The notes: generated by a model from the sequence alone, not told the origin. DNA of 64,000 bases from Streptomyces aurantiacus JA 4570 (GCF_000414115.1 NZ_AOPZ01000151.1:1-64000); one strand, 5' to 3'. Shown: positions 1-10,480, counted from the stretch's first letter. Numbers and translations: made by a program.

Positions 1-776
1 CGGCGGCCGCCCGCGGCGAGACCGCGGCGCTCGCCCGGGTGACCCGGGGCCCGGCCGAACTGCGCGGCCGGGCGCTTCTCGTACGGCCCGACGGCTCGTA
101 CGAGGGCGGGCTCGGCGGGGCGGCAGGGCTCGACCGCACCGGGGTGGCCGAGGCGCGGGCACTGCTCGACGCGGGGCGCACCGGGACCGTCGAGGTGTCG
201 GAGGACGGCGCGCACTGCCCCGGCGGGGTGACCCTGCTCGTCGAGTCCAGCGTGCCGCCGCCCCGGATGATCGTGTTCGGCGCCGTCGACTTCGCGGCGG
301 CGCTGGTGCGCGCGGGCAAGTTCCTCGGCTACCACGTCACGCTGTGCGACGCGCGCCCCGTGTTCGCCACCCGGCAGCGCTTCCCGGAGGCCGACGAGGT
401 CGTGGTCGACTGGCCGCACCGCTATCTGGAACGCACCGCGACCGACGGCCGCACCGTGCTGTGCGTGCTCACGCACGACGCCAAGTTCGACGTGCCGGTG
501 CTGGTGCGGGCGTTGCGGATGCCCGTCGCCTTCGTCGGGGCGATGGGGTCGCGCCGCACCCACGAGGACCGCAACCGCAGGCTCCGTGACGCGGGCGTCA
601 CCGACCTCGAACTGTCCCGGCTGCACTCGCCCATCGGCCTCGACCTGGGGGCGCGCACGCCGGAGGAGACGGCGCTGTCGATCGCGGCGGAGATCGTCGC
701 CTCGCGGCGGGGCGGGACGGGGGTGCCCCTGAAGGGGGCGCACACGCCGATCCACCATGATGCGGTGGCGGCGTGA
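1..776 (+). CDS. XdhC family protein, 5' end cut by window
   Basis: XdhC/CoxI-family protein, thought to help insert or mature the molybdenum cofactor of xanthine-dehydrogenase-type enzymes. The Rossmann-like second half is clear: hydrophobic strand RMIVFGAVDFAAALVRAG, the LGYHVTLCDARP segment, VLTHDAKFDVPVL, and FVGAMGSRRTHEDR followed by SPIGLDLGARTPEETALSIAAEI, all characteristic of XdhC C-terminal domains. The frame stays open upstream to base 3 and reads AAARGETAALARVTRG, the usual XdhC N-terminal strand, so the GTG at 39 is probably internal and the true start lies outside the window. Xanthine dehydrogenase subunits would be expected upstream but are not visible. The gene converges on the polysaccharide lyase gene. 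Confidence 0.85.
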   Translation, partial: AAARGETAALARVTRGPAELRGRALLVRPDGSYEGGLGGAAGLDRTGVAEARALLDAGRTGTVEVSEDGAHCPGGVTLLVESSVPPPRMIVFGAVDFAAALVRAGKFLGYHVTLCDARPVFATRQRFPEADEVVVDWPHRYLERTATDGRTVLCVLTHDAKFDVPVLVRALRMPVAFVGAMGSRRTHEDRNRRLRDAGVTDLELSRLHSPIGLDLGARTPEETALSIAAEIVASRRGGTGVPLKGAHTPIHHDAVAA

Positions 777-831
777 CGCCGGGGGCCTTGCCCTTGCCGT
801 GACGGCGCCGTCGGCCTGGGCTGTGCCCACC

Positions 832-850
832 CGTCCCGCCCTGCGGGACG
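832..850. terminator. Bidirectional hairpin between convergent genes
   Basis: Perfect 8-bp stem CGTCCCGC / GCGGGACG with a CCT loop, between the convergent stops at 776 and 890. No U-tract, as is usual for high-GC actinomycete terminators. Function is inferred from structure and position. Confidence 0.6.
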
Positions 851-889
851 ATTGCCCACAGCGAGTGACGGCGGTGAGAATCCCCCGCC

Positions 890-3436
890 TCAGCGCGCGG
901 GACGCAGCGTCGCCGTAAAGCCGCGTCCGTACGCGTGGTGCGTGTCGGCCTCGACCCACGTCCCGCCGCGCACCGCGCGTACCCGCACCCCCTCGTCCGC
1001 CGAAACAACCCGCAGCCGCCGCCCCCGCAGCAACACCCCCACCGTCTCCCGCCCCATGGTCGGATCGGACACGGCGACGCTCGTCAGGGCGGACGCGGAC
1101 GTGCCCTGGCGCCGCACCAGGACGCAGGCGGGCCCGTCGACCCGCAGGCCCCCGGCCTCGTGGCGACCGGAGCCGAAGGAGTTGACGGCCGTCAGGCCGA
1201 GCCCGGAGTGCGAAACGGCCTGCGACCGCGTCGAGTTGGCGAGCACCTCCAGCGGACCGCCCGCGGCATGGGACCGCAGCAGCCGCTCGCCCGCGTTCGG
1301 CACCAGCGCGTAGGCGAGGGCGACCGGCCGGGCCCCGGCGGCCCGGTCGACCGAGACGCCGAAGACCTGCCGGGTCACCGCCGTGTCCGGGTTCGCCGTG
1401 CGGACCACGCGGCGGCTGCGGGTCACGTCGTCCAGGGCGACCCGCACGCGCGGCGTGTCGAGGAACAGATAGCCCACGGCCGTGCCCTGCGAGGCGTTGG
1501 CGTACCGGAGCCAGCGCAGGTCCGCCGTCCCGGTCCCGGACCAGGGGCGGCCGTCACGCCGCGCCCCGGTGAGGGAGACGGCGTCACCCGGCGCGGCGAC
1601 ACGGGCGTCCACGGCCGTGGTCACCGCCCGCCCGGCCGGGTCGCCCACGCCCGCCGCGAGCACCACGATCTCGTCGTCGAACAGGAACCACGACTTGGTG
1701 GCCGACGCGTTGCGATGGACGACGAAGTCGCCCGGAAGCAACGCGCGGTCGCGGTACGCGACATCACTGGACTGCACCATCGCGGCCGCACCGTACGCCC
1801 CGAGCACGACGCCCCCGGAGTGCCCGTGTGTGCCGCGCGGGAAGTACACGTACTTGTTCTGCGACTCCGACGACGACGTGAAGTTGAGCGGATGCCCCGG
1901 ATTGTCGTAGTAGGGCTTGCCGTACAACTCCGGGACGGTGCGCCGCTGTTCTGCGGGTGCGGTCACCCCGGCGAGGGCGTACGGCGACACCGTGGTGAAG
2001 TAGTCCACGCCGTACGCCTCTGTCTGGTCCTGCCCGGACAGGTAGAGGTAGTGGGCGCCCTCGCCCTGGAACCACGGCATCAGGTTCTCGCCGTTCATGT
2101 ACTCGTACTTGCTGATCCGCGCCGAACTGCGCGCGAGCGCGAACGCGTAGCCGGGCCTGCGGTGCACCGTCTTGTCCATCGCGTTGAAGGCGACGCTGCG
2201 CGCGGCCGGATTGAGGTCGGCGGCCGGCACGGAGGCGTCGGCGAGGATGTCGGCGTACCGCACCACGCTGACGGGCGAGACGAAGCGCGCCGGGCCGAGC
2301 GTGGCGCGGGAGGTCTCGCGGATGTGCTTCACATAGCCCTTCAGGGCGGTGGCGTCGGTGCCGCTCGCGAGGGAGGAGAGATCGACGACGGCCTCGACCA
2401 CGACGGCGACGTCCGTGTAGCCGGAGTCCGTCCGCGACACCGCGCGCCCCTTGACGATCTCCATCATCCAGCCCTCGAAGATCAGCGGCGCGAACCCGTT
2501 CCGCACCCACCCCCGCACCACGGGCACCAGCTCCTCGCCGTGCGCGAAACCTGTGCCGTCGAGGATCTTCAGCGTCTGTACGACACGGGTCAGCAGGCCC
2601 TTTCCGTAGGAGCCCGTGTAGGCCACCGAGGCGTGCTGGATGAACGAGCCGTCGGCGTAATACCCGTCCGTCACCCCGTGGTCGAGGCGGTAGGGGTCGA
2701 TGGTGGCGAACACCGTCAGCTGGTCGGTGAGGGCCTTGCGGACGCGGGCCTCGTCGCCGAGGAGGGCGCCCTGGAGGATGCGGTTGGTGGTGATGTCCGC
2801 GAGGTTCGCGCCGGTGTGGAAGCGCGAGTCGAGGTTCACGTCGCCGTTCTTGCCGTTGCGCAGATACGCGTCCATGGAGGTGACGTACGTGCGCACGAGC
2901 TCCGGCCGGTACGCGCGCACCTCGTCGTGCAGCAGCACCAGGGCCTTGCTGACGTGCTGGGAGATGCCGATCTCCCAGTGGAACCAGTTGCCGTAGTAGC
3001 CCTTGGACTGGTCGCCGTAGTACCGCTCGTGCAGCCACACGAGGCCGTCGATGACGCGCCGCCGGGCGGCCTTGTCCCCGTAGAGGCCGCCGCCGTACGC
3101 CACGGTGGCGAGGGCGATCTCGTACAGCCACCGGAAGGCGGTGTTGAGGTTCGCGTCGTCGGTGCCGAGCGCGAGTCCGGCGAACAGCTCGCCCGCGCCC
3201 GCGGCGTCCATCGCCTTGAGGTTCGCCCGCGCGGCCTTGTCGACGGCGGCGAGCTTGGCGGCGGTCTCCGGCCGGGCGTTGGACGCGGGCGTCCCGGCGA
3301 ACACGGCCTCCGTGTTGGCGCGCAGCCGCGCCAGGCCCGCCGCGGCGGCGGCCGCGCCCACCGGCCCGGCGGGAACCACGGCAAGGAGACCGGCCGCCGA
3401 CAGCGCGGAGAGCAGACGTCTGCGGGTGATGTCCAT
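890..3436 (-). CDS. Tat-secreted polysaccharide lyase family 8 (hyaluronate/chondroitin/xanthan lyase-like)
   Basis: Secreted lyase that cleaves uronic-acid polysaccharides by beta-elimination. The N-terminus has a twin-arginine signal (DITRRRLLSALSAAG, then AAA-rich cleavage region). The alpha/alpha-toroid domain contains NWFHWEIG and the catalytic triad of PL8 enzymes: Asn in TGANLAD (about residue 211), His in QHAS (about 268) and Tyr nine residues on in YTGSYG (about 277), the same His-Tyr spacing as in pneumococcal hyaluronate lyase. The C-terminal beta-sandwich region follows (about 390-840). I chose the ATG at 3436 because GGAGG lies 7 nt upstream; an in-frame ATG 18 nt further out lacks a good ribosome site. 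848 aa is normal for the family. Substrate cannot be decided from sequence. Divergent from the NACHT gene. Confidence 0.9.
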   Translation of the reverse strand: MDITRRRLLSALSAAGLLAVVPAGPVGAAAAAAGLARLRANTEAVFAGTPASNARPETAAKLAAVDKAARANLKAMDAAGAGELFAGLALGTDDANLNTAFRWLYEIALATVAYGGGLYGDKAARRRVIDGLVWLHERYYGDQSKGYYGNWFHWEIGISQHVSKALVLLHDEVRAYRPELVRTYVTSMDAYLRNGKNGDVNLDSRFHTGANLADITTNRILQGALLGDEARVRKALTDQLTVFATIDPYRLDHGVTDGYYADGSFIQHASVAYTGSYGKGLLTRVVQTLKILDGTGFAHGEELVPVVRGWVRNGFAPLIFEGWMMEIVKGRAVSRTDSGYTDVAVVVEAVVDLSSLASGTDATALKGYVKHIRETSRATLGPARFVSPVSVVRYADILADASVPAADLNPAARSVAFNAMDKTVHRRPGYAFALARSSARISKYEYMNGENLMPWFQGEGAHYLYLSGQDQTEAYGVDYFTTVSPYALAGVTAPAEQRRTVPELYGKPYYDNPGHPLNFTSSSESQNKYVYFPRGTHGHSGGVVLGAYGAAAMVQSSDVAYRDRALLPGDFVVHRNASATKSWFLFDDEIVVLAAGVGDPAGRAVTTAVDARVAAPGDAVSLTGARRDGRPWSGTGTADLRWLRYANASQGTAVGYLFLDTPRVRVALDDVTRSRRVVRTANPDTAVTRQVFGVSVDRAAGARPVALAYALVPNAGERLLRSHAAGGPLEVLANSTRSQAVSHSGLGLTAVNSFGSGRHEAGGLRVDGPACVLVRRQGTSASALTSVAVSDPTMGRETVGVLLRGRRLRVVSADEGVRVRAVRGGTWVEADTHHAYGRGFTATLRPAR

Positions 3437-3632
3437 CAGGGGTCCTCCGCCCATGAGGTGGCGCTCCGGCGGGCGGAGTCAAGCAGATGCCCCGACCGGC
3501 AACAAGAGGGCTCGCTCGCCGTTCCGCCCTGCTGGAGCGGATGCCACCGATGCGCGGTGAACCGGGGTCTCCGGTACGCCATTCGTGTCAGGCTGGCTTC
3601 GGAGTCCGCGGGACGCACACCTTGGGGGGACT

Positions 3633-6600
3633 GTGACGCCGCGTAGGTTGCTGTCGTTCGGGGACGCGCTGGCGCTGCTGGGCGGGGACCCTCCCGCCGT
3701 GGCGGCGCTCGACCGCGCGCTGGGTGGCGCGCTGAACCTGGCGACCGGTGGCCTGAGCGGCAGCGTGCTCGGCATGTTCGACGCGCGGGGGCGCGTGCTC
3801 GGCCTGGGGCGCGACGCGTGGCAGGGGGTGGGGGAGCGGCTGGGGCGCACCGACGGCCGCGTGGAACGCACCCGCGTCCTGGAGGCGGCCCACACCGTGA
3901 TCGTCGTGCTCGCCTTCTTCGACGCCTTGGAGAGCGCCGAGCTGCCCTTCGCCCTGGACGAGGTGAGCCTCACCCGCAGGGACCAGCTCACCGTCGCGGG
4001 CGGCCGGGTCACCCTCGCCGCGGGCTTCACGGACACCGTGGCCCAGGTGGACGCGCCGCGGCCCGCGCCGCACCTGCCCTACGAGGACCACATCGCCGAA
4101 CTCCACGCCTGGTACGGGCACTTGGGGGCGCGCGTCCAGGACTTCCTGCAAGGGTTCGCGGTGTGGGAGCGGCTGGACGACACCGCTCGCGACACGGCCG
4201 CGCACACGGTGCGCACGGTGGTGCCGCGGCTCGCCGTCGAGGAGTACGAGGCGCTGTACGCGCGGCTCGCCCTCGAGGCGCCCGAATTCGGCTTCTGGTC
4301 GGGCCAGGTGGAGCACCAGGCCACGCGCGCGGAACTGCGCAGGGCACTGGCCGGCCTGGAGACGTTCCTCACCGCGAGCGCGACGCTGGGCCGGCCGCCG
4401 GTGGATGTCGCCGGCGCCCTCTCCCGCGCGCACCGGTCGGCCCTCGACCACCGGATCCTCGACGCCCAGGAGGCGCCCGAGGGCATCCGGATGCCGACGC
4501 TGGCGGAGGCGTACCTCGACCCCGACTTCCGGGTGCGGGCGGTGGACGGACAGGGCAGCCCGGCCGACGAGGAGTGGTGGGGGCGCGCACCGGTGCGGCA
4601 GGACCTCACCGCGTACCTGGCCGGAGCGCTGACCTCGGAAGGGCTGACGGCCGCCCCGCTGCTCGTGCTGGGCCAGCCGGGCGCAGGCAAGTCCGTGCTG
4701 ATCCGGATCCTCGCTGCCCGGCTGCCGTCGGCCGGATTCCTGCCGGTGCGGGTGGCGCTGCGCGACGTACGCGCGGACGACGAGATCCAGGACCAGATCG
4801 AGCAGGCCATCCGCGACGCCACCGGGGAGCGCGCCACCTGGCCCGAACTGGTGCGCTCGGCGGGCACGGCCGTGCCGGTCGTCCTGCTCGACGGCTTCGA
4901 CGAACTGCTCCAGACCACCGGGGTGCACCAGAACGACTTCCTGATGCGCGTCGCCCGGTTCCAGGAGCGGGAGGCGGAGCAGGGACGGCCGGTCCTTGCC
5001 GTCGTCACCAGCCGTACCGCGGTCGCCGACCGGGCGCGCTACCCGCAGGGCACCGTCGCGCTGCGCCTCGAACCCTTCCGGACGGAGCACATCCAGCTCT
5101 GGATCCACCACTGGAACCTCACCAACGCCATGAACTTCCAGGCCATGGAGCTGCCACCGCTCACCTGGGAAGCCGTCGCACCCCATCGCGTACTGGCCGG
5201 ACAGCCGCTGCTCCTGACCATGCTCGCGCTGTACCAGGCCGCGGGGAACGACCTGCGCGGCGAGGACGACCGCCCCCTGGACGAGGCCGACCTCTACGAG
5301 GACCTGCTCGGCTCCTTCGCCCGGCGCGAAGTGTGCAAGGACCTCCGGGTCCCCGACGGCGAAGTGGAACAGCGGGTCGAGGAGGAGCTCGAACGGCTCT
5401 CGCTGGTAGCCTTCGCGATGCTGAACCGGCGGCGCCAGTGGGTGTCGACGGCCGAGCTGGACGAGGACCTGGCGGCGCTCCTCGGACGGGCCTCGACGCC
5501 GGTGTCCGGGTTCCGCGCGCCGCTGGGGCGGGCCGAAGTCGCGCTGGGCCGCTTCTTCTTCGTCCAGCGCGCACAGTCGATCCGTGACGGCCAGAAGCTG
5601 TCCACCTACGAATTCCTGCACGCGACGTTCGGGGAGTATCTGGCGGTCCGCCTCGCGGTGCGGCTGCTGTCCGGGCTCCTCGCCCACCGCCCGGTCCTCT
5701 CGATGGGCGGCGAACCGCTCAACGACGACTTGATGTTCGCCCTGCTCTCCTTCGCGCCGCTCTCCTCGCGGCAGATGCTCCGCTTCGCCCGCGCCCGCGT
5801 CGAACGACTGCCGCACGAGGAGCGCGAGACCCTGGCCCGGCTCGTCGTACGGGCCCTGGGGAGCGGGAGTTGCGCGCCGAGCAGCCGTACGCGACGTATC
5901 TCCCGCGACGTCTCCGCGTCGCGCGCCGGCACGGGATCTACGGCGCGAATCTGGTGCTGCTCGCGCTGCTGCTGACCGGCGGGACGACGGCCGGAGCGCT
6001 GTTCCCGTCGTCGGGCGACGCGGGCAGCGCGTGGCACCGGCACGTGCTGCTGTGGCGGTCCTCTCTCGACGAGGTGCAGTGGACCGACCTCGCGCTTTCG
6101 CTGAACGTGCGGCGCATCAAGGAGGGTCAGGAACGCGACCTCGAAGTCACCATCCGGCAAGGCGAGTTGACCGCCCCCGAGCCGGTGGACGCCCACTGGC
6201 TCTTCCGGGTCCCCCGGGAGGAGGAGCACACCGTCTGGCACCGCCCGTACTGGAACGAGATCTGGCACAAGATGGACGTCTCGGCCGGGACGAACGACGG
6301 CGTCGCGCTGCAGGCCCTGCGGCCGGTGTTCGAGTCGTTGGGGCCGCTGGTGACCACGTTCAGCGGCGGGGGAACCCGCATCGGCACCTCAACCGCACAT
6401 GATCTGCTGCGGTTGTGGCTGTGGGGCGGAACGGAGCCGGTCGCGGACGAGATCGTGGAGTTGTACCGCAGGGTCGGTACGGCCTTCCTGGTCCTCAACT
6501 CGTCCGTGGGGGTCACATGGCGTCTCGTCCCTCTGCTGATCGATCTGCTCGACCGGGATCTGCCCCGGCTCAGTCCGGAGCAGTCCGTGGCCGCCCTCGT

Positions 6601-6712
6601 GGGGCTGACGGGCGACGCCCCCATGGGGCTCGTCGACCAGATCCACGGTCACGTCAAGACCCATCATCCCCGCCTGTACAGCAGGATCGCCCACCGCCTC
6701 GAAGGCTCATGA
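3633..6712 (+). pseudogene. NACHT-domain NTPase with N-terminal helical domain, -1 frameshift at 5858-5861
   Basis: STAND-family NTPase resembling the NACHT proteins common in Streptomyces, some relatives of which act in phage defence. Residues 1-300 match the helical NACHT N-terminal (NNH) type (RRLLSFGDALALLGG at the start). The P-loop is LVLGQPGAGKSVL (about 346) and Walker B is VVLLDGFDELL (about 416), followed by sensor TSRTAV and a winged-helix-like region. The first frame ends at 5975 after a nonsense tail, while the frame from 5867 (ERELRAEQPYATYLPRRL, then IYGANLVLLALLLTGG) continues the protein to 6712. Adding one G to the GGGG run at 5858-5861 joins them into about 1026 aa. Start GTG at 3633 follows GGGGGGA; an upstream GTG at 3585 is possible. 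Either a real mutation, a homopolymer sequencing error, or recoding. Confidence 0.75.
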
Positions 6713-6855
6713 GCGGCGGAAAGTCGCCAAGTGCCCTGCCACAGGGGCAGGTTGGGGCACAGCTCGTAGGGTGGGGTGGCTTCCGGGCGGCAGAACTGGG
6801 CCGGTGCACGGGGGCGTTCGGTGTCAGCTTCCTGCCCCACGAGGTGAAGGTCGAG

Positions 6856-9234
6856 ATGAGAGCGCGCATCAAGATACTGCTGGCCGCGGCCGCCCTCTCG
6901 GCGCCCATGGTGGTGCCGATGTCGGCGACGGCGGAGAGCCCGGAGAACTCCTACGCGGTACCGGGCCTCGAGAAGCCGGTCTCCATGACGGTCGACACCT
7001 GGGGCGTGCCCCACATCTCGGCGTCCAGCACCGGCGACCTCTTCCAGGCGCAGGGCTTCAGCGCCGCGCGGGACCGGCTCTTCCAGATGGACACCTGGCG
7101 CCGGAGCGGGCTCGGTGAGCTCAGCGCGGTGCTCGGCCCGCGCCATGTGGAACAGGACCGGGCCGCGCGGCTGTTCCTCTACCGCGGGGACATGGACAAG
7201 GAGTGGGCGAGCTACGGCCCGCGGGCCAAGGAGGTGGCGACCCGCTTCGCAGCCGGCGTCAACGCCTACGTCGACTGGCTGGAGAAGAACCCGGACTCCA
7301 TGCCCGAGGAGTTCCGCAAGCTCGGCTACAAGCCCGCGCACTGGAAGCCGCAGGACCTCGTGCGGATCCGCGCCCACGGCCTCGTCAGCAACCTCACCAA
7401 GGAGGTCACCCGGGCGAAGCTCATGTGCCTCGGCGGGCCGGACGCGAGCAGGTACCTGTCGAAGCTCGAGCCGAAGCACAAGCCCGAGGTACCGGACGGC
7501 CTCGACCTGTGCGCGCTCCCGGACGACGTCCTGGACACCTACAAGCTCGCCACGGCGCCCGTCTCCTTCGCCAACGGCAAGATGGCGAAGGAGCCGGAGG
7601 AGGTCCGGGCGCTGCGCGAGCACGCGAGCGGCAGCAACGCCTGGGCCGTCTCGCCGGAGCGCACCTCGACCGGCAGGCCCATCCTCGCGGGCGACCCGCA
7701 CCGGGTGAACACGTCGGTGCCCGCGAACCGGTACATCACCCATCTCTCCGCCCCCGGGCTGAACATCATCGGCGCGGGTGAGCCGTGGAACCCCGGCGTC
7801 AGCATGGGCCACAACGGGAACGTCTCGTTCGGCCTGACCAACCTGGCCGCCGACCAGTCGGACCTCTACGTGTACGACCTCAAGCCGGGTGACCCCACCA
7901 AGTACCGCTACCGCGGCCGCTGGGCATCGATGAAGACCGTCGAGGAAGACATTCCGGTGGCCGGCGGGGAGGCGCGGAAGGCGTCGCTCCCCTTCACCAG
8001 GCACGGCCCGGTCGTCAAGATGGACCAGGCGAAGAACAAGGCGTACGCGGTGCGCACGGTCTGGACGCAGCCGGGCACCTCGGCCTACCTGGGCAGCCTC
8101 AACTTCCAGAAGGCCAAGAACTTCGACGCCTTCTCCGAGGCCGCGCGTGAGTGGAAGGCTCCGGGCTCCAACCTCGTCTACGCGGACAAGAAGGGCGACA
8201 TCGGCTGGGTGCCCGGCGCGCTCGCGCCCAAGCGCGAGGGCAAGGGCTACGACGGACTGCTCCCCGTGCCCGGCGACGGACGCCATGAGTGGACCGGCTT
8301 CAGCAACAGCGATGACTTCCCCAGCAAGCTCAACCCGAAGACCGGACTCGTCTCCTCCGCCAACGAGTACAACTTCCCCCGCGGTGAAGAGGCTCTCGGG
8401 TACGAGTGGGCGGAGCGCTACCGAAAGGACCGCATCGACGAGGTGCTGTCCAAGCAGTCGGGTACCTCCGTCAAGGACACCACGGACCTTCAGAACGATG
8501 TGAAATCGCTGGCGGCCACCGAGATCCTGCCGTACCTGAAGGGTCTGGAGTCCTCGGACCCGACGACGAAGAAGGCGCTGGACCTGCTGCGCGGCTACGA
8601 CGGTGTCGCGAGCAAGGACTCGGCGGAAGCGGTCCTCTTCGAGACCTGGATCACCAACGTGCTCTACCCGGCGTGGGCCCGGGCGATGCTGCCGAAGGAG
8701 GCCGCACAGTATCTGACCCAGGGCAAGCTCATGCAGGACTTCCGCGTCGTGACCGACTCCTTCGCCGAACCCGAGGAGTGGTTCGGCGAGGGCGGTGCCC
8801 AGGCGCGGGACAAGCTGATCCTCGACACCCTGCCCACGGCGTACGACGAGGTGAGCAGGTTCCTCGGCCCCGACCCGGGCAAGTGGAGCTGGGGCGCGGC
8901 GCAGATCCATGTGTTCCGGCACCCGCTCGGCGGCCCGAACGTCGGTCCCACCCCGATGGACGGGACCTACCACACGGTCCGCGTGTCGACGTACCTCCCG
9001 AGCCTCTTCCCCCGGGTCCAGATCGTGGGTCCGACCTTCAAGATGGCGCTCGACGTCGGCTCCTGGGACAACTCGCGCGCCATCAACGCACCGGGCCAGT
9101 CCGGGGACGAGCGCAGCCCCCACTACGCCGACCTCGCGGCGAAGTGGGGGGCGGGCGAGTACTTCCCGCTGCTCTACAGCAAGGCGGCGATCGAGAGGAA
9201 CGCGGAAACAAGGATCACTCTCGACCCGGCGTAA
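6856..9234 (+). CDS. Secreted penicillin acylase family (N-terminal nucleophile) amidohydrolase
   Basis: Ntn-hydrolase of the penicillin/cephalosporin/acyl-homoserine-lactone acylase family, predicted to be exported and to split itself into alpha and beta chains. A Sec signal (RARIKILLAAAALSAPMVV, cleavage near ATA-ES) precedes the alpha chain with DTWGVPHI and AQGFSAARDRLFQMD. The autocatalytic Gly-Ser site is HASGSNAWAVS; Ser260 would be the beta-chain N-terminal nucleophile, and the downstream DPHR and SMGHNGNVSFGLTN segments fit the substrate pocket. The ATG at 6856 was chosen because it begins the signal peptide and AAGG lies upstream. 792 aa is family length. The substrate (beta-lactam, N-acyl-homoserine lactone, or lipopeptide) cannot be told from sequence. 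Confidence 0.9.
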   Translation: MRARIKILLAAAALSAPMVVPMSATAESPENSYAVPGLEKPVSMTVDTWGVPHISASSTGDLFQAQGFSAARDRLFQMDTWRRSGLGELSAVLGPRHVEQDRAARLFLYRGDMDKEWASYGPRAKEVATRFAAGVNAYVDWLEKNPDSMPEEFRKLGYKPAHWKPQDLVRIRAHGLVSNLTKEVTRAKLMCLGGPDASRYLSKLEPKHKPEVPDGLDLCALPDDVLDTYKLATAPVSFANGKMAKEPEEVRALREHASGSNAWAVSPERTSTGRPILAGDPHRVNTSVPANRYITHLSAPGLNIIGAGEPWNPGVSMGHNGNVSFGLTNLAADQSDLYVYDLKPGDPTKYRYRGRWASMKTVEEDIPVAGGEARKASLPFTRHGPVVKMDQAKNKAYAVRTVWTQPGTSAYLGSLNFQKAKNFDAFSEAAREWKAPGSNLVYADKKGDIGWVPGALAPKREGKGYDGLLPVPGDGRHEWTGFSNSDDFPSKLNPKTGLVSSANEYNFPRGEEALGYEWAERYRKDRIDEVLSKQSGTSVKDTTDLQNDVKSLAATEILPYLKGLESSDPTTKKALDLLRGYDGVASKDSAEAVLFETWITNVLYPAWARAMLPKEAAQYLTQGKLMQDFRVVTDSFAEPEEWFGEGGAQARDKLILDTLPTAYDEVSRFLGPDPGKWSWGAAQIHVFRHPLGGPNVGPTPMDGTYHTVRVSTYLPSLFPRVQIVGPTFKMALDVGSWDNSRAINAPGQSGDERSPHYADLAAKWGAGEYFPLLYSKAAIERNAETRITLDPA

Positions 9235-9244
9235 GGCGTAGGGC

Positions 9245-9289
9245 GCCCGGCAAGGTGGTGTTCGCGTGCGGTGCCCGGCAAGGTGGTGT
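9245..9289. repeat. 17-bp direct repeat, period 28
   Basis: GCCCGGCAAGGTGGTGT occurs at 9245-9261 and 9273-9289 in the short gap between the convergent acylase and chitinase genes. It was probably made by local duplication; no hairpin was recognised. Confidence 0.8.
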
Positions 9290-9303
9290 GCGGTGTCCGG
9301 CGC

Positions 9304-10419
9304 TCAACGCCCTTGCAGCGCCTTCACGTTGTCCCCGAACGTCCACCCCTTCGAGCCGTCCCAGTTGATCGACCAGGTCATCAGGCCCTTGAGCGCGCCG
9401 TTGTAGTGCCGCCACGCCTGCGACACGAGGCTGGGTGACATGTGGCCGCCGCCCGCGCCGGGCTGGGCCGGAAGGCCGGGCACCTGCTTGTCGTAGGGGA
9501 CCTTGATGGTCGTGCCCTGGATGACCAGGCCCTTGTTGAGACAGTCCGTCTGGGCGGTGAAGCCCTGCACGGTACCCGCGGAGTAGGAGTCGCCGGAGCA
9601 GCCGTACATGCTGCCGTTGTAGTACTGCATGTTGAGCCACCACAGTCGGCCGTTGTCCGCGTACTTCTTGACGATGGGCAGGTACGCGCCCCAGATGGAG
9701 CCGTACACCACGCTGCCACCGGTGACGTACGCGGTCTCGGGCGCCATCGTCAGGCCGAAGTTGGGCGGCATCTTGGCGAGGACGCCGTCGATGATGCGGA
9801 TGAGGTTGGACTGGGACGGCGACAGCTGGTTGATGTTGCCGCTGCCGACCAGGCCGGTCTCGATGTCGATGTCGATCCCGTCGAAGTTGTACTTCTTCAG
9901 GATCGGCACGATGGTCTCGACGAAGCGGTCGGCGACGGCGCTCGAGCTCAGGTCGATGCCGGCCGTCGCGCCGCCGATGGACATCAGGATCGTGGCGCCG
10001 TCGGCCTTCGCCTGGCACATCTCGGCGGGCGTCGCCACCTTAACCGTGGAGTCCATGCCGTCCTCCCACAGGACGGTCCCGTCGGAACGGATCACGGGGA
10101 AGGCCGCGTTGATCACGTTGTAGCCGTGCTGGCGGATGCGGGAATCGGTGATCGGCGTCCAGCCGAACGGCGGATGCACGCCGTTCGACGCGCCGTCCCA
10201 GTTCTCCCAGTAGCCCTGGAGCACCTTGCCCGCGGGCTTCGACTTCACCGCGCAGGTGTCCGCCCGCGGGGCGCCGACCGCGTCGGCTGCACGGGGTGTG
10301 CCCGCCGCACTGGGTGTGTCCGGCGCACCGGGCGTGCCCGGCGCTGCGGCGGCCGGTAGTTGCGCCGCACAGGCCAGCGCGAGGGCCCCTCCCAACAGAC
10401 GTACCGTCCGACCGATCAT
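9304..10419 (-). CDS. Secreted GH18 chitinase
   Basis: Family 18 endochitinase (substrate-assisted retaining mechanism). A Sec signal (MIGRTVRLLGGALALACA) is followed by a low-complexity Ala/Pro/Thr stretch of about 25 residues and then a single catalytic TIM barrel from about residue 55. The signature DGIDIDIE is at 180-187, with Glu187 as catalytic acid; LMSIGG (about 145) is the conserved substrate-binding strand, and MTWSINWD near the C-terminus is the last barrel strand with its Trp. No chitin-binding domain is present, so it resembles the small single-domain ChiC/ChiD-like enzymes. ATG at 10419 has GGGAG 7 nt upstream. The upstream region carries a DasR-like palindrome overlapping a promoter, as in other Streptomyces chitinase genes. 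Confidence 0.93.
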   Translation of the reverse strand: MIGRTVRLLGGALALACAAQLPAAAAPGTPGAPDTPSAAGTPRAADAVGAPRADTCAVKSKPAGKVLQGYWENWDGASNGVHPPFGWTPITDSRIRQHGYNVINAAFPVIRSDGTVLWEDGMDSTVKVATPAEMCQAKADGATILMSIGGATAGIDLSSSAVADRFVETIVPILKKYNFDGIDIDIETGLVGSGNINQLSPSQSNLIRIIDGVLAKMPPNFGLTMAPETAYVTGGSVVYGSIWGAYLPIVKKYADNGRLWWLNMQYYNGSMYGCSGDSYSAGTVQGFTAQTDCLNKGLVIQGTTIKVPYDKQVPGLPAQPGAGGGHMSPSLVSQAWRHYNGALKGLMTWSINWDGSKGWTFGDNVKALQGR

Positions 10420-10480
10420 GGCGTGCTCCCTCGGGGAGACCTTGCTGCGGATGGGATGTGGTGCGGATGTGATGCGGCAG

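Noticed and set aside
935..3646. A 903-codon open frame on the plus strand opposite the polysaccharide lyase gene
   Set aside because: Composition is Arg/Gly/His-rich with no motif, and it covers the strongly supported PL8 gene on the other strand; a typical high-GC shadow frame. The same applies to long frames opposite the acylase (6664-9123), mmsA (46404-47969) and the antiporter genes.
5858..5872. Programmed -1 frameshift in the NACHT gene
   Set aside because: The G run is suggestive but there is no canonical X XXY YYZ slippery heptamer and no obvious stimulatory stem; mutation or read error is more likely, so it was not asserted.
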